From assembly GCA_014529385.2 (NCBI GenBank), contig CM043958.1:78480669-78544668 (forward strand): a stretch of DNA of 64,000 bases, given 5' to 3'. This document shows positions 12,777 to 25,300 of this stretch, piece after piece. The translations under genes were made by a program, and so were the position numbers. Each line of letters begins with the position of its first letter. Within the stretch, counting starts at the first letter, position 1. This DNA comes from Adiantum capillus-veneris. Taxonomy: Eukaryota; Streptophyta; Polypodiopsida; Polypodiales; Pteridaceae. A model generated the notes under the pieces. That model saw only the letters and a list, made by a program, of their open reading frames with translations. It made no database searches and was not told where the DNA came from.

Positions 12777-15700
12777 GTGACCTATGAGACCGAGTTACAA
12801 TTGAAAAGATGCTTTTGGAATTGTAATGGATACCCATGGAATGCGGGGGTTGGCATTGATGAACTAACAAGCAAAGCCGATGTTGTACTTCTTGTTGAAA
12901 CTTGGGAGCATGATACACAAAGGATTAACGGCTTGGAGGATTACAATGTACATTCATTGATGTGGTCAAAGAATCTCAAGAAACGAAGAGGACAAGGAGG
13001 GTTAGCATGTATGGTTAAGAAAGGATTGGAAGATTTTGTATCAATTGTGAAAGATGACAAGTACAAACGTTATGTATGGCTGAAAATTATGACACCAAAA
13101 AGAGCACCCATTTTTGTAGCCGGTTGCTACATTCCTCATCATGATTCTCCCTTTTATGCTTGCATGGATAGAGATCAACCATTTTCTGATTTGGAAGAGG
13201 ACATTGCTTATTTCAAAGGTGAAGGTGATGTTATTGTATTTGGGGATATGAATGCTCGCACAAAAACATTGCAACATGATACTCAACAATTTGATATGCC
13301 ATACATTTCAAGGTAGTTGGAGGAAGTTCACTTGTATGATCGTACTTCAATGGATGAGAAAGAGCCGGATCACTATGGAAAGTTACTTTTACACATGTGT
13401 AATAGCACAAGTATGCTCATTGCCAATTGTGTATCTTTGTGGACTATATGCTACTCTCTGAAGCCATCATGTATCGCATAAAGAGTTTTATGTTTGGTCA
13501 ATGGACCCCGGAATCCGACCATCGCACCTTATGTATTGACCTTTCATGTGGAGAAGCAACTAAGCATGATACTCTCAGCCAAAGGAAAGAGAAGTTATCA
13601 CTATGTATGGATTTCAAACGGGCACCAATGTACATTGAAATGGTTGAGCAAAAATTATGGATGACAAAGCTTCAATGTGATGCACCATTGGAAACTAAAT
13701 GGGAAGCTTTCAAGAAAGCTATTTGTTCTTGTGCGGAAGAATGCTTTGCCATAAAGCATCTCCATGGTATCAACAAAGATAGATCACGCAAAAGGTGGTT
13801 TGATAAATAATGTCAAGATGCTCGAAAGTCCTTGATAAAGCTTGATGCAACTATGGACAAAGACAACTATCAAAGTCATTTGCATACATACAAGGCATTG
13901 ATTCAAAAGAAGAGAAGAAGATGGGAAGTAAAGCAACAAGAATTTCAAGTCCAAGAAAAGGCACATGCATGTGGAAGATTTTGGAGAAACTTGAGAGGCA
14001 AGCGGGTTGAGAATTTTGGTAACTTGAGTCTAGTGGATATGTACACACATTGAAGGAAATTATATGAGCAAAAAAATACTGAAAAAATGCCATTTTATGG
14101 TTCACTCCCATGTATGCCGTCTTTTTTACTATTGAGGATGTATGCGGTGGGCTTGAAAAGTTGGCCACTCGCAAAGCGGGAGATCTTCAAGGTATCAAGC
14201 CGGAGATGATCAAATGGACGGGAGATTTTACCCATGAGTGGATGTGTGATATGTTCAACCTTGCACTTCAACATGGTATGCCTTATGATTGGAGTACTAA
14301 TTGGGTTAAGCCTTTGCATAAAGGAGGGGATGTAAAGAATGTAAGCAACTACCGGACTATAATGATTGGGTCTCTTATGGAAAAGTTGTTTGGGTGCATA
14401 ATGGAGATGAAATTGAGTGATTGGGCTGAAGAGAATGACAAGCGTGCAAAGGGACAAGCGGGTTTTCGTCGATGCCATAGCACCATTGATCATCTTGTCA
14501 CTCTTCGTGTTCTCATGGAGGAAAGTCGGTTGAAAGGCAAGCGATTGTATTGTTGTTTTGTGGACTTTAAGAAAGCCTTTGATATGATTCCACGTAACAA
14601 TTTGTGGAGAAGGATGGAAGAACTCCAAGTGCCAAGTGAGTTTATGCTTGCAGTTTCTCGAATCTATGAGAAGGTGATTTGTCAATTGCGCATGGGAAGA
14701 GAAATTTCAGAAATTTTTGTAAGCACTATTGGGGTTAAACAAGGATGTCCATTGTCACCAACTCTCTTTGGTCTATGCATCGATCAATTGGAACAAATGG
14801 TACTTGACTTTATGCAAGAAGAAGGCATTGAAGAGGTCACTATTTGCAATGCGGTAATCATGCTTTTGTTGTATGCAGATGATGTAGTGCTTCTAGCGCA
14901 CACTTTAGAAGATGCACAAAAGCTTATGGTTGTCCTTGAGAACTTTTGCTTGCATAGTGGGCTGATTGTAAATGAATCCAAAACAAAGGTTATGCTTGTG
15001 AAAACCAACCATAAGGAGAAGCCATGCATTGTGTACAACAACGAGACACTTGAAGTTGTTGAGAGCTTTAAGTACCTTGGCCTTGAGGTTCCATCCAATC
15101 ACAAGTGGCATGAATGTGCTATGCGTCGTTTGGAAGCGGGAAAGAGAGCATATTATGCATTTGAGAACATGTGTAATGTGGGAAACATCAAGTGTTGGGT
15201 TCTCAAGAAGTATGTTTTTGATGCATTGGTGACACCGGTTCTTCTTTATGGAGTTGAAGTGTGGGGCGGGAGCATCTCAAAGTCTACTTGGAAAAAGTTT
15301 GAGAATGTCCAAAAGCGTTTTCTTACAAACTTTCTCCAAGTTAAGACACAAACACCATATATGCTCCTACTTCTTGAGTCGGGATCTCTTCCAATTGAGG
15401 TTATGGGCATGGAAAGGATTGTGGAGTACATGATAAAGATGCGTCAAAACCCCTCACATCGACTTCCTACAATTGCATGGGAAGCAAGCAAAAAAGTTCA
15501 AAAGACGCATAAAAGCAAGATCTTGAGCACGGGATGGATGCAAGACATAAAGAAGTGGTTTGGGAGATGGGATGCATTACACTTGCTACATGATGCTTCA
15601 ATTGACTCTCAAGTGAATGAAGCTTTTCTACAACGCCAATGTATTACGGCTTGGGAGAAATCCGGTGGGTCACGCTTCATACATTACACCACCTATATTG

Positions 15701-16116
15701 CCCCCAACTACAAAACCATGTTCTTCGCTGAGAGAGGAAATCGTACTCACACTTACATGCTTGAGCCTATTCCCTTGTCCGCAATACGCACTATCGCAGC
15801 AATTCGGCTTAGCTCCCATTTCCTTCGATGCGAGATAGGGCGTTGGCGCAATGGAGAAGAGTCAAATCGATTGTGCACATTATGCTCACTGCAAGTTCGA
15901 GAGTCTGAGTACCACACACTACTAGAGTGCTCAGCTTTTGATCACATCCGAACTTGCTTCTCTCACATTTTCAGCCATAACTTAGACCTACACACTTTCC
16001 TCTCCCAGCCAAAGTGTGGGCTCTCCATTGCGACTCTCATCACTACAATTTTGGAGCATCGAGAGTCACTCATTAGCCATACACATACTACATCACATGT
16101 AACTTTGGTCCCATAG
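12777..16116 (+). pseudogene. LINE ORF2, decayed endonuclease with intact RT part (copy C)
   Basis: The ORF2 polyprotein is broken in its first third and open afterwards. The family start ATG (copy B: ATGATCTATGAG) is GTG here. Endonuclease motifs WNCNGY, LVETWEHD, GDMNAR and ESDHRTL survive but are separated by a TAG at 13314-13316, a frame change with deletion near 13435, a TAA at 13808-13810, a TGA at 14052-14054 and another frame change before 14110. From 14110 to 16116 there is one uninterrupted frame of 668 codons holding FVDFKKAFD, GVKQGCPLSPTLF, the catalytic YADD, the thumb and a C-x2-C-x9-H-x4-C knuckle. Confidence 0.88.
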
Positions 16117-16156
16117 GTCATATTTGACCTCAGAGGACGATAATAAAATCTATCTA

Positions 16157-16279
<123 letters not shown>

Positions 16280-16304
16280 CTGTCTCCCTATTGAGCGTAA
16301 GCAC

Positions 16305-17154
<850 letters not shown>

Positions 17155-17351
17155 AGTGTTCGGGAAAAATGTGTCTCAGCTCAATATCGTGCTGTTTGCA
17201 ATTTCAAAAATGGGGCAAGGGGAAAAGGAGAAATTCCGCTCCAAAACAGTGTAAAAATCCAAAAAATAAATCTAAATTTCTGAAATTTTCTCTTGGCAAA
17301 TTTAAAGAGAGGAATTTTGTATGTCTTGAAAATTGATTTTTCCCGAACACC
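17155..17351 (+). mobile_element. MITE-like element, subfamily B, copy 10
   Basis: This is 197 bp with both termini present (AGTGTTCGGGAAAAAT and ATTTTTCCCGAACACC). It is nearly identical to copy 7. Confidence 0.75.
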
Positions 17352-17353
17352 GG

Positions 17354-17468
<115 letters not shown>

Positions 17469-17516
17469 CTCTTCACTATCTTCTCAAACTTCACTTTCTC
17501 TCTCTCTTCACTGTCT

Positions 17517-17689
17517 GCTCAATATCATGTCGTTTTCAATTTCAAAAATGGGGCAAGGGGAAAAGGAGAAATTCCGCTCCAAAACAGTGTAAAAATTCAA
17601 AAAATAAATCTAATTTTTTGAAATTTTCTCTTGGCAAATTTAAAGAGAGGAATTTTGTATGTCTTGAAAAATGATTTTTCTCGAACACC
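17517..17689 (+). mobile_element. MITE-like element, subfamily B, copy 11 (5' truncated)
   Basis: It starts at GCTCAATATCATGTCG, lacking the 5' inverted repeat, and ends ATTTTTCTCGAACACC. It is the counterpart of copy 8 in the duplicated block. Confidence 0.6.
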
Positions 17690-17691
17690 GG

Positions 17692-17787
<96 letters not shown>

Positions 17788-17789
<2 letters not shown>

Positions 17790-18145
17790 CTGTCTTCTCA
17801 AACTTCAAAGCCTTTGCGCGAGGGCGGCGGCGTTCACTCAGAGGACCACGTCTCAGCGTGGCTGAGTCTCCTGTCTCGTATTCCGCCTTAACACTCGCCC
17901 TTCGAACGGGTTTGCCAACTTCTCACGTGCAGGCAGCAGCACCCTCAATGTGCAAGTGTGGCCCGTGGGCACCCTTGAGCTGCAGAACACACACCCGCTG
18001 TTTCCTGAGCTTTCCTGAGTAGGCCGCAGGGTGACCAGATCAGGCAAATTGCACCATGTGGCAGGGGGGGAGCCGGAATTCCCTCCCCCATTGTCTGTAG
18101 TATAGATTCCAAGAGATGCATACTAAGTTTTGATTAATTACGTAT
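17788..18145. other. Spacer unit and non-coding stretch
   Basis: A single form of the CTTCAAAGCCTTTGCGCGAG unit (to about 17880) is followed by sequence with no gene or repeat that I can identify. Confidence 0.5.
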
Positions 18146-18517
18146 GGGTCTAAGTTGGATTCATTAATTAATTTTTTTCAAAGATTCCCCCGGTTTCCTT
18201 AGGTTTTAAGATTATGCTCGTAGTTGCAGGCAATGTACACGCTCCGTCTCGTGTCCTCATCCCCTCCCTCCCGGTGATGGTTGTCTCAGTCGTTCGCGTC
18301 CTTCTCACACTGCTTCGCCTCGTATCCTTCCTCGCATCGCTTCCTTCACTAAGGTGTGTGCTCTCGTCCTCATCATCCGCTCTGCAAGACATCCCACCCT
18401 CACAACTTGATGGCCGATTTGTCTACCTCTCTGTGCCCTCACAGTCAGACATGGCGCTCCACAAGCTCCGTGGCCTAGTCAACCGTCTCCGACAATGGAG
18501 ATACCTCCCCGTTGCAC

Positions 18518-18553
<36 letters not shown>

Positions 18554-18873
18554 CGTTGCAGGTCGACAGACAGCAATGGAGATACCTCTTCGTTGTTGCA
18601 GGTTGAGAGAGAGAGAGAGAGACAGGACACCCTGTGCAACACAACTCCTGCTCGACTGCCCCGTTCGCATGTCGCCTCGACTGCACAAAATCGACAAAAA
18701 TCACCGCCTATGTACCTGCAAAAAAATCACCACCTCTCAAACAGCTCCTAACACGCAGCTCTCTCTCCACCTCTCTTTATCACGGACACTTTCGATCCTT
18801 TTCCTATAGTTTTTGGACGATATCTGATGAGATACCCTCTAATTCGAGCTGCTTGCAAAATTAGAGCCACATA
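18146..18873. repeat. Direct repeat, copy 1 (~0.73 kb)
   Basis: It starts at GGGTCTAAGTTGGATTCATT and ends near CAAAATTAGAGCCACATA. The same sequence with about 10% differences lies at 19150-19853. It includes two short GA runs (18522-18549 and 18605-18621). Short open frames on both strands exist, but they are not preserved between the copies, so I see no gene. Confidence 0.75.
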
Positions 18874-19149
18874 TTAAGTTTTGAATTGGGTGACCCAAAA
18901 AATATGAGACACCCTAGAATTTTTTTTTAAATGTAAAGCTCAAATGCTCAATAAAGAAGATTTGGTGCTCTTTACAACGTACAAAAGGATCATGGCTATG
19001 GATACCTTTTGCCTGCTACAATAGGAAAAGCTAACTCTTTTGTTTCCTTTTAGTATGAAAATTTCTTCTTGCTACTAAGAATAGTTGGTGTGCTTTTCAT
19101 GAGATTTCTCTTTACTTTTGTTTATGGGCGAGTAATACTAAATTACCCT
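18874..19149. other. AT-rich spacer, nothing recognised
   Basis: This lies between the two direct repeats. No gene, repeat or site was identified. Confidence 0.4.
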
Positions 19150-19853
19150 GGGTCTAACTTGGATTCATTAATTAATTTCTTCAAAAGATTTTTTCGATTT
19201 GCTTAGGTTTTAACATTATGCTCGTAGTTGCAGGCAATGCACACGCTCCGTCTCGTGCCCTCGCCCCTTTCCTCCCAGTGATGGTTGTCTCAGCCGTTCA
19301 CGTCCTTCTCACACTGCTTTGCCTCATACCCTTCCTCGCATCACTTCCTTCACCAAAGGTGTGTGCTCTCGTCCTCATCATCCGCTCTCAATGACACCCC
19401 ACCCTCGCAACTTGATGGCCGATCTATCTACCTCTCTGTGTCTTCACAGTCAGACATGGAGCTCCACAAGCTCTGTGGCCTAGTCATCGTCTCCGACAAT
19501 GGAGATACCTCCCCGTTGTAGAGAGAGAGAGAGACATGAGACGCTGCAGGTCCACAGACAGCAATGGAGATACCTCTCTGTTTTGCAGGTTGAGAGAGAG
19601 AGAGAGACAGGACACCCTGTGCAACACGCCTCTTGCTCGACTGCCCCGTCCGCCTATCACCTCGACTGCACAAAATCGACAAAAGTCACCGCCTACGTAC
19701 CTACAAAAAATCACCACCTCTCAAGCAGCTCCTGACACGCTGCTCTCTCCCCACCTCTGTTTATCACAAGCACTTTCCTTTTCCTGTAATTTTTGGGCGG
19801 TATCTGATGAGATACCCTCTAATTCGAGCTACTTGCAAAATTAGAGCCACATA
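19150..19853. repeat. Direct repeat, copy 2 (~0.70 kb)
   Basis: This is the second copy of 18146-18873, offset by 1004 bp. Its GA runs are shorter (19519-19533 and 19592-19606), so the microsatellite lengths changed after the duplication. Confidence 0.75.
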
Positions 19854-20342
19854 CTGGCTTAGCTTTCTTTCTTGATTGATGGTACGGTTCTCTCCTTTAG
19901 CTAGAAAGGATAGACAAACCATGTCATGTATAAGATAAATAAAAATGCATATATACTGTAAAAGACATAAGGAGAACGAGAAGGATAATAATTGTAGAAG
20001 AAGAAGAAGAAGTAACAAATTTTATATTATTATGATTATTATCTTCCTCTCTCTTTTGTCATAAGGCCCGAAGAGGTGCATGTAGTTAAAAAATGTAAAG
20101 AGATGATTTGAGGGGATGGTACTAAAAGAAGAAGAGGAGGAGTTTCAATGCTCAAAGTTTATATGACCACAACAAGGAATTCATGGGAAGCTACACTAAG
20201 AGAAGATGTCTCAAGAAATGACCCCAAGAGACCTCGATGATGGCAGAGATTGTGCATACATGTGAAGTGTGGATTTTTCCAAGTCACCAAACATGGGATA
20301 CCTCTCTTCGTGTTAGGGAGAAGCAAGCATATGCAAACAATC
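19854..20342. other. Unassigned intergenic sequence
   Basis: No coding region was recognised. A GAA-rich run lies at about 19998-20012. Confidence 0.4.
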
Positions 20343-20347
20343 CACTA
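20343..20347. repeat. Probable target-site duplication, left
   Basis: CACTA precedes the left LTR and CACTG (22659-22663) follows the right LTR, matching 4 of 5 bases. Confidence 0.5.
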
Positions 20348-20510
20348 TGTAGGAAGTAAAACTCGTCCGCATTGTAGTGCACAAAGAGACACCGCTTAAT
20401 CCTGTATAAATAACTATAAAGAATCGAATTAAATGTAATTTCAACTCAAGTCTTCGTGAACGTGTCTCTATGTATGAAGGCCATGGTGATCTCATGGTCA
20501 TTGTATAGGT

Positions 20511-20550
<40 letters not shown>

Positions 20551-20580
20551 GGGGACGGGGGGCCCGCTCTAGATTCTACA
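20348..20580 (+). repeat. Left LTR
   Basis: It begins TGTAGGAAGTAAAACTCGTC and ends AGATTCTACA. It contains a 37 bp poly-C run (20512-20548) followed by GGGGGGACGGGGGGCCCGC, where the right LTR has (CT)n. The rest matches the right LTR at roughly 80-85%. Confidence 0.75.
20512..20548. repeat. Poly-C run (37 C)
   Basis: A run of 37 C passes directly into G-rich sequence. The matching point of the other LTR is a (CT)n array, so this is either a replacement or a sequencing or assembly fault. Confidence 0.8.
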
Positions 20581-20596
20581 TGGTATCATCAAAGCC
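20581..20596 (+). promoter_or_regulatory. Primer binding site
   Basis: TGGTATCATCAAAGCC follows the LTR with no gap. The first seven bases equal the initiator-Met tRNA primer site used by many plant LTR elements; the remainder has diverged. Confidence 0.65.
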
Positions 20597-22437
20597 TCTT
20601 TTTTGGAGTGCTTTTGTGGGCTCTTAAACTATGCTTTCACTGGCTCATTAACGCTCGCAATCTCCATTTGTGCTTCTTTATTCTCAATATGTGTCTATCC
20701 GCCATCATGGCATTAATCCCTGTGCTTTTCAATTTTAATTTTAACAATTAATTCAATAACAAAAAATTGCAATTCCTATTGAAGAAATGCTTCTTCAAGC
20801 ATTGGTTTCGACCATTTCAGCTTTTGCGGATTCCATAGAAGATATATGCTTCTTTGTTGAACATCAAAATGCTCTTCACTCAATAAAAGCCTCACATTGC
20901 TTGGTCTTTCAGCATGTCATGAGTTTTTCATACCATGCTCTTCAAATGATCTTCATGATCTACAACACATAAAACTTGAAGATACCTTCGCATACATATC
21001 CGCACCATTGAGATCCAGCAAACTCTTGATTAAATTCATAAGTTGACATAATAATTTGCACATATCCTCACACTCCCGTACATTCTCACATTCATTAAAT
21101 GACACACTGGGCTATATTATCCAACTTCACTTGGTGCCATCTATACCTTGTCCCTATAATAAATCCCTAGCTCATTCTTATGACAAAGCCCTAGCCAATC
21201 AAAAAATCTTTGCTTCCCTCCATTTATTGATGTACCCATTGCGCTCCTTTGTCGCTCACATGTCCTCGCTATCCATAATCTCTATTTTATTCTCATGTCC
21301 TACTCTCTCCATATCTTTCACAACTCTTTAACTAGTGCTCTTCATAATTTCCCATTTGTCTTTCACCACACTTACTCTGAATGTCTGTGATGACCTCTCT
21401 AAAGCCCAAACTATGAAGCAACATTTTCATACCAAACAAAGCAAAGGCAAACCAAATACACAAAGTCCCAATCTATTTGTTAGCTACCAAATGAGGCATT
21501 AGGAAGGCCTAGAGAGGCCTTGCTCCAAAGCAACCAAAACGTTACTGCCCAATGAGGGCGTTCAAAGGCCTATATAGGTCATACTCCCACAATGAGGGCG
21601 TTCAAAGGCCTGTATAGATCATACTCCCACAATGGATGGAAAAAAGAATAGCCAGCCAAAACCATGGCTTGCAAACATGGACCCAAGGAGACCATAGCTT
21701 AGCACAATTGTAAGCTTGAATGAGGAAAACCCCCATGAGGGTCTCCTAGAGTGATAACAAGAGCACACTCTGAAGGTGAAAAAATCCCTCACATGCTCAA
21801 ATAGAGGCATTATGTGGACCGATAGAGTGACTACAACACGCCCAAGAGTGGAGTTAACATTGTTCTCCAAACACAACCCACATTAAGTAGACTTTATAAA
21901 CTAAGGCATTGGACGTACCAAAAGTAGGTAGCATATTTGAATAGGTGAAAAGATAAAATGATTTTGTTGAAATTTTCATTTACATTGTTACTTTTAAAAG
22001 CATTTTATATTTAATCTAGTAAGGCTACTAAAGATTTTTCTTATTTTCATTACATTGTTACTTTTTAAAGCATGTTACAATTAATCTAGTAAGGCTACTA
22101 AAGATTTTTCTTATTTTGCATGTAACTCTTTCTCTCCTTGAGGGGAGAAAGTGAAGAAAAGTCTGAGAAGAGCATAAGTATGCTTTGACATCAAATCAAC
22201 GCATTAGCATGTGCTAATATCAAGAAGGATAACAATTCACCTCAGGACAATAGTTGAAGCTTCACAACTTCAAATGAAGACCACACTCTATTCTTTAGAC
22301 ACATATATTAATGCTTACTAGTAGTTATGATTAACAGACATTGACTGCACCACAATTTGATAAGCACAATAAACAAGCATATACACACATGCACTAAGCA
22401 CAAGATTTTCACTTATCCTCATGCAAAAAAATTTATT
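20597..22437. other. Interior of the short LTR element, no intact gene
   Basis: The longest plus-strand frames are 60-90 codons (20787-20972 and 21056-21331) and show no domain that I can name. The first lies where a gag start would be expected. Short local repeats are visible: GGCGTTCAAAGGCCT occurs twice near 21555-21612, and an AATCTAGTAAGGCTACTAAAG block occurs twice at 22013 and 22082. Confidence 0.45.
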
Positions 22438-22446
22438 AAGGGGGAG
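22438..22446 (+). promoter_or_regulatory. Polypurine tract
   Basis: AAGGGGGAG immediately precedes the right LTR, as expected for plus-strand priming. Confidence 0.65.
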
Positions 22447-22608
22447 TATAGGAAGTAATACTCGTCGGCATGTAAATGCACGAAGAGACACCACTTAATC
22501 TTGTATAAATAACTATAATGAAGCAAATAAACATAATGTCATTTCAAGTCTTCATGAATGTGTATTTGTGTATATAGGTCATGGCTACCTCACCTCCATT
22601 ATATAGAT

Positions 22609-22652
<44 letters not shown>

Positions 22653-22658
22653 TCTACA
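22447..22658 (+). repeat. Right LTR
   Basis: It begins TATAGGAAGTAATACTCGTC (TG changed to TA) and ends CGATTCTACA. It contains (CT)n at about 22613-22649. Confidence 0.7.
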
Positions 22659-22663
22659 CACTG

Positions 22664-23488
22664 ACATACGAAGGGTATGGTAGTAGGCTCATTGTTGCAA
22701 AGGGCACCCTTCAAGGTCTACTAGCATCAAGGGGGTGAATCAATATGTTTTCAACCATTGAATTTGAGGACAATAGTAGCAACAACACCATGGCATTTCC
22801 AACAACTCTGGTCAACTAGCATGAGGAGGAGGAAACTTGTCATTGATAGGTCATGGCAACAGCCTTATGCAAGCACATGCAGTCCTGCCATCCAACAAGC
22901 TTCATAAAAAAGGAATGTCAACTAAGTGAGAAGTCGATGGCCTCATTTGGATCAACCTACACTGCTCAGTATCAATGAAGGATGATGCACATGTGGAAGA
23001 CCTCGTGGCTCATCTCCCAAAATAGCCCTCATTAACGGGAGCTCTCACTCAATATAGTACCTGTTTTACCCAATATATCAAAGGTGTATATAGTGTATGC
23101 CCGTGCTCATTGAGAGTACGTGTGGTTTTCCTTAAAAGGAAGAGAGCATAGCCCTCAAAAAAAAGAATGGACTAGTTGGACCCCAGTGTCATGATTTGAA
23201 GGGCTCCCTACATTTTCCAAATGCATGCATCAGTAGGTGTTACCCTTCTCACTATAAGGTCAAATTTTCATTTTGCCCCCCTAAGATTGAATTATTGAAA
23301 TATAAACTTTGAATATTACAATTCAAAATTTGTAACTTGGTGACATGTTTGGTGATGATTATAAGAAGGAATTTTTCTAAGAAAACAATATAAGTAGAAT
23401 TTGTATTTACAAGCCTTATTGTATATTGTAGGCCAAAATATTCTCCACTAGAGTTTTGGAAAAACATGAATACTAGAAGAGACTCCTC

Positions 23489-23519
<31 letters not shown>

Positions 23520-23884
23520 AGATACATGGAAAGATAATGAACTGTTCCTAGTATATCATTAGCTATAGAGCTAATCAAGAAGACATTGCTTGCATGCAAA
23601 AAAACTATGAAGAGTATGTGGCGGCTCAAGAAAAGGTGGCCTTTACTTTGCTTGAGTTTATGGGACATACTGGGTCGACATCCGCATTAAGCAGAATCTC
23701 ACGAGATTCCCTTCCCTAAAAGAACCTCTCTCTCAGTCTCTCTCCTCTCTCTTCGCCCGCCTGCTCACAACCACCACCGCGACTCAACGCACAAGATCCC
23801 TCTTGGTTGAACCCGACTGCCTGCATTCGCCATTCTTCCCCTCTGCGCCTTGCTCGGCACTGTCACCTGATGCAACACTCGGAC

Positions 23885-23928
<44 letters not shown>

Positions 23929-24618
23929 CGTTCGCTCTGCCTGTGCAACCCTCCCTTCTACTAATACTGCAGTCACCGAGGACCTCAAAAAGACCGGCTC
24001 CGAGCCTCTCCATGCCCACTCCAACTGCTGCGACGTGCCTCGCCACTCCTACCTGCTCTCTCTCTCTGTGTCTATCTCTGAAAAATAGCCGAAGCTGAAC
24101 TCTCCTCGTCAGATATTTCCCGCGTTGTTAAAATTCTTCTTCTTCTCTCTCTCTCTTTCTCTCCGCCACGTGCCGGCCCGACCCTCTTTTGGCTCAAAGC
24201 CTCAAGAGGATCTCCGCAGATACCCTTTAATGAACGTGCTTCAAAATTGGGGATGCATACTGGGAGAAAGCTTGGGAATTTCTCCATGTCATTTCCATGA
24301 AGACTTTGAGTCCTCAAAAATGTCTTTTTTGCTTGAATCATTACCCAAATTGTCCCTCTCTAGAGCTTGCTCTGGGTGTGACCATGCACAAAGACGTAGG
24401 AGACAAGTTGGGTCCCTTATCACCCTTGTACAGGATGATGTTGGAGGCTTGAAGGTTAGAAGCAAAGATGGTGAATGGATTGGGAAGAATCAGAACCCCA
24501 AGTGAAAGGGCGGTGGTAATGCGTGTGTTAGTCTCCACCCAACCATGTTATCTTATAGCCTCCCCCTAGCTTACACATTGTCCGGCCGTGCCAATGGCCT
24601 TGCTCGTAGGACCCATGT
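22664..24618. other. Unassigned sequence, microsatellites
   Basis: I recognise no gene. An (AC)n array lies at 23492-23519 and a (GA)n array at 23889-23926. The part next to 24618 should be the 3' LTR of gamma read on the minus strand (start TGTAAGGACATGG), but its far end could not be fixed, so the extent of that LTR within this stretch is unknown. Confidence 0.4.
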
Positions 24619-24625
24619 CCTTACA
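24619..24625 (-). repeat. Edge of gamma 3' LTR
   Basis: On the minus strand an LTR-like start TGTAAGGACATGG follows a polypurine tract. Only this inner edge is certain; the LTR extends leftward. Confidence 0.5.
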
Positions 24626-24650
24626 TTACCCCCCCCCCCCCCCCCTCCTC
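24626..24650 (-). promoter_or_regulatory. Gamma polypurine tract
   Basis: The minus strand reads GAGGA followed by 17 G and TAA, directly before the LTR start. The position and composition fit plus-strand priming in a Ty3/gypsy element. Confidence 0.6.
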
Positions 24651-25300
24651 TGGAGAATTGTTTTCGTCCTCAAAAATGAACGTAGGAAAACGTTTCTTAA
24701 CTGCAAAGACATTCTCCCATATAGAACCTTCTTCAAGTCTATCTAGCCATTTTACCAACAACTGTCGTCTGACATGATGTCTAGTGCGAAGCTCATGAGA
24801 GTCCAAAATCTTTTCAGGCTCATGAGGGATGCTTGGCGGTTTGATAAGGTCAACTAGCACACGTATGTCAATGACATTATTATTCTGTCCTAGCTGTTTT
24901 CTTGAACGACTAACATGAAAAACAGGATGAACTCGTGAGTGCTCTGCAAGAGCTAACTTATAGGCCACTTGACCTATACGTTTGAGAATGGTAAATGGTC
25001 CACAATAACGTGGTGAAAGTTTAGCAACTTTTCCCGTCTTCAGACTTTCTGAATGCTCCGGAACCTTGAAGAAAACCTTGTCTCCTTCTTTGAAAGTAGC
25101 AAGATGACCATGCTCATCTGCGTACTCCTTATCTCGATCTTGAGCTTGCTTAACATTCTGTCTAGCAATTCGAAGCATGTCAAAATGGTCATGGAGAAAA
25201 TCCTTCGCTTGTTGTATCTTCTCCTTAGCAAACCCCACCGTAACGGGTGATCTAGGTTGATATCCACATAAAAGCATTAATGGACTAAACCCTGTAGTCA
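24646..25300 (-). pseudogene. Gamma pol, integrase C-terminus with chromodomain-like end
   Basis: This is the end of a Ty3/gypsy polyprotein: the integrase C-terminal region and a chromodomain-like tail, which in chromoviruses steers integration. The minus-strand frame begins with TGFSPLMLLCGYQPRSP, continues with the GD-x-VFFKVP and KLSPRYCGPF blocks typical of the integrase C-terminus, then VHPVFHVS, and ends with a stretch resembling a chromodomain (ILDSHELR, LLVKWLD, SIWENV). It has no stops. The upstream part of the same gene is 15 kb to the right (40458-42940), because alpha inserted at 25300/40453. The frame resumes exactly across the insertion once one copy of the 5 bp target duplication is removed. 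Confidence 0.85.
25296..25300. repeat. Alpha target-site duplication, left
   Basis: AGTCA lies immediately left of alpha and is repeated exactly at 40453-40457 on the right. This 5 bp duplication is what a gypsy integrase makes. Confidence 0.85.

Larger units (their letters stand above)
20348..22658 (+). mobile_element. Short non-autonomous LTR retrotransposon
   Basis: This is a 2.3 kb element bounded by LTRs of 233 and 212 bp (TGTAGGAAG ... ATTCTACA). A PBS starting TGGTATCATCAAAGCC lies directly after the left LTR, and a PPT (AAGGGGGAG) directly precedes the right LTR. The flanking 5 bp nearly match. The PBS and small LTRs suggest a Ty1/copia-type or small non-autonomous element. The 1.87 kb interior shows no protease, integrase or RT motifs and no long frame, so it could move only with enzymes from another element. 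Confidence 0.7.

Noticed and set aside
18190-18520. Possible gene in the GC-rich part of the 18-19.9 kb duplication
   Set aside because: The frame is not kept between the two copies and no domain was recognised.
20562-20575. Vector-like GGGCCCGCTCTAGA next to poly-C
   Set aside because: It is too short to call vector; the flanks align with the other LTR. Kept only as a possible artefact.
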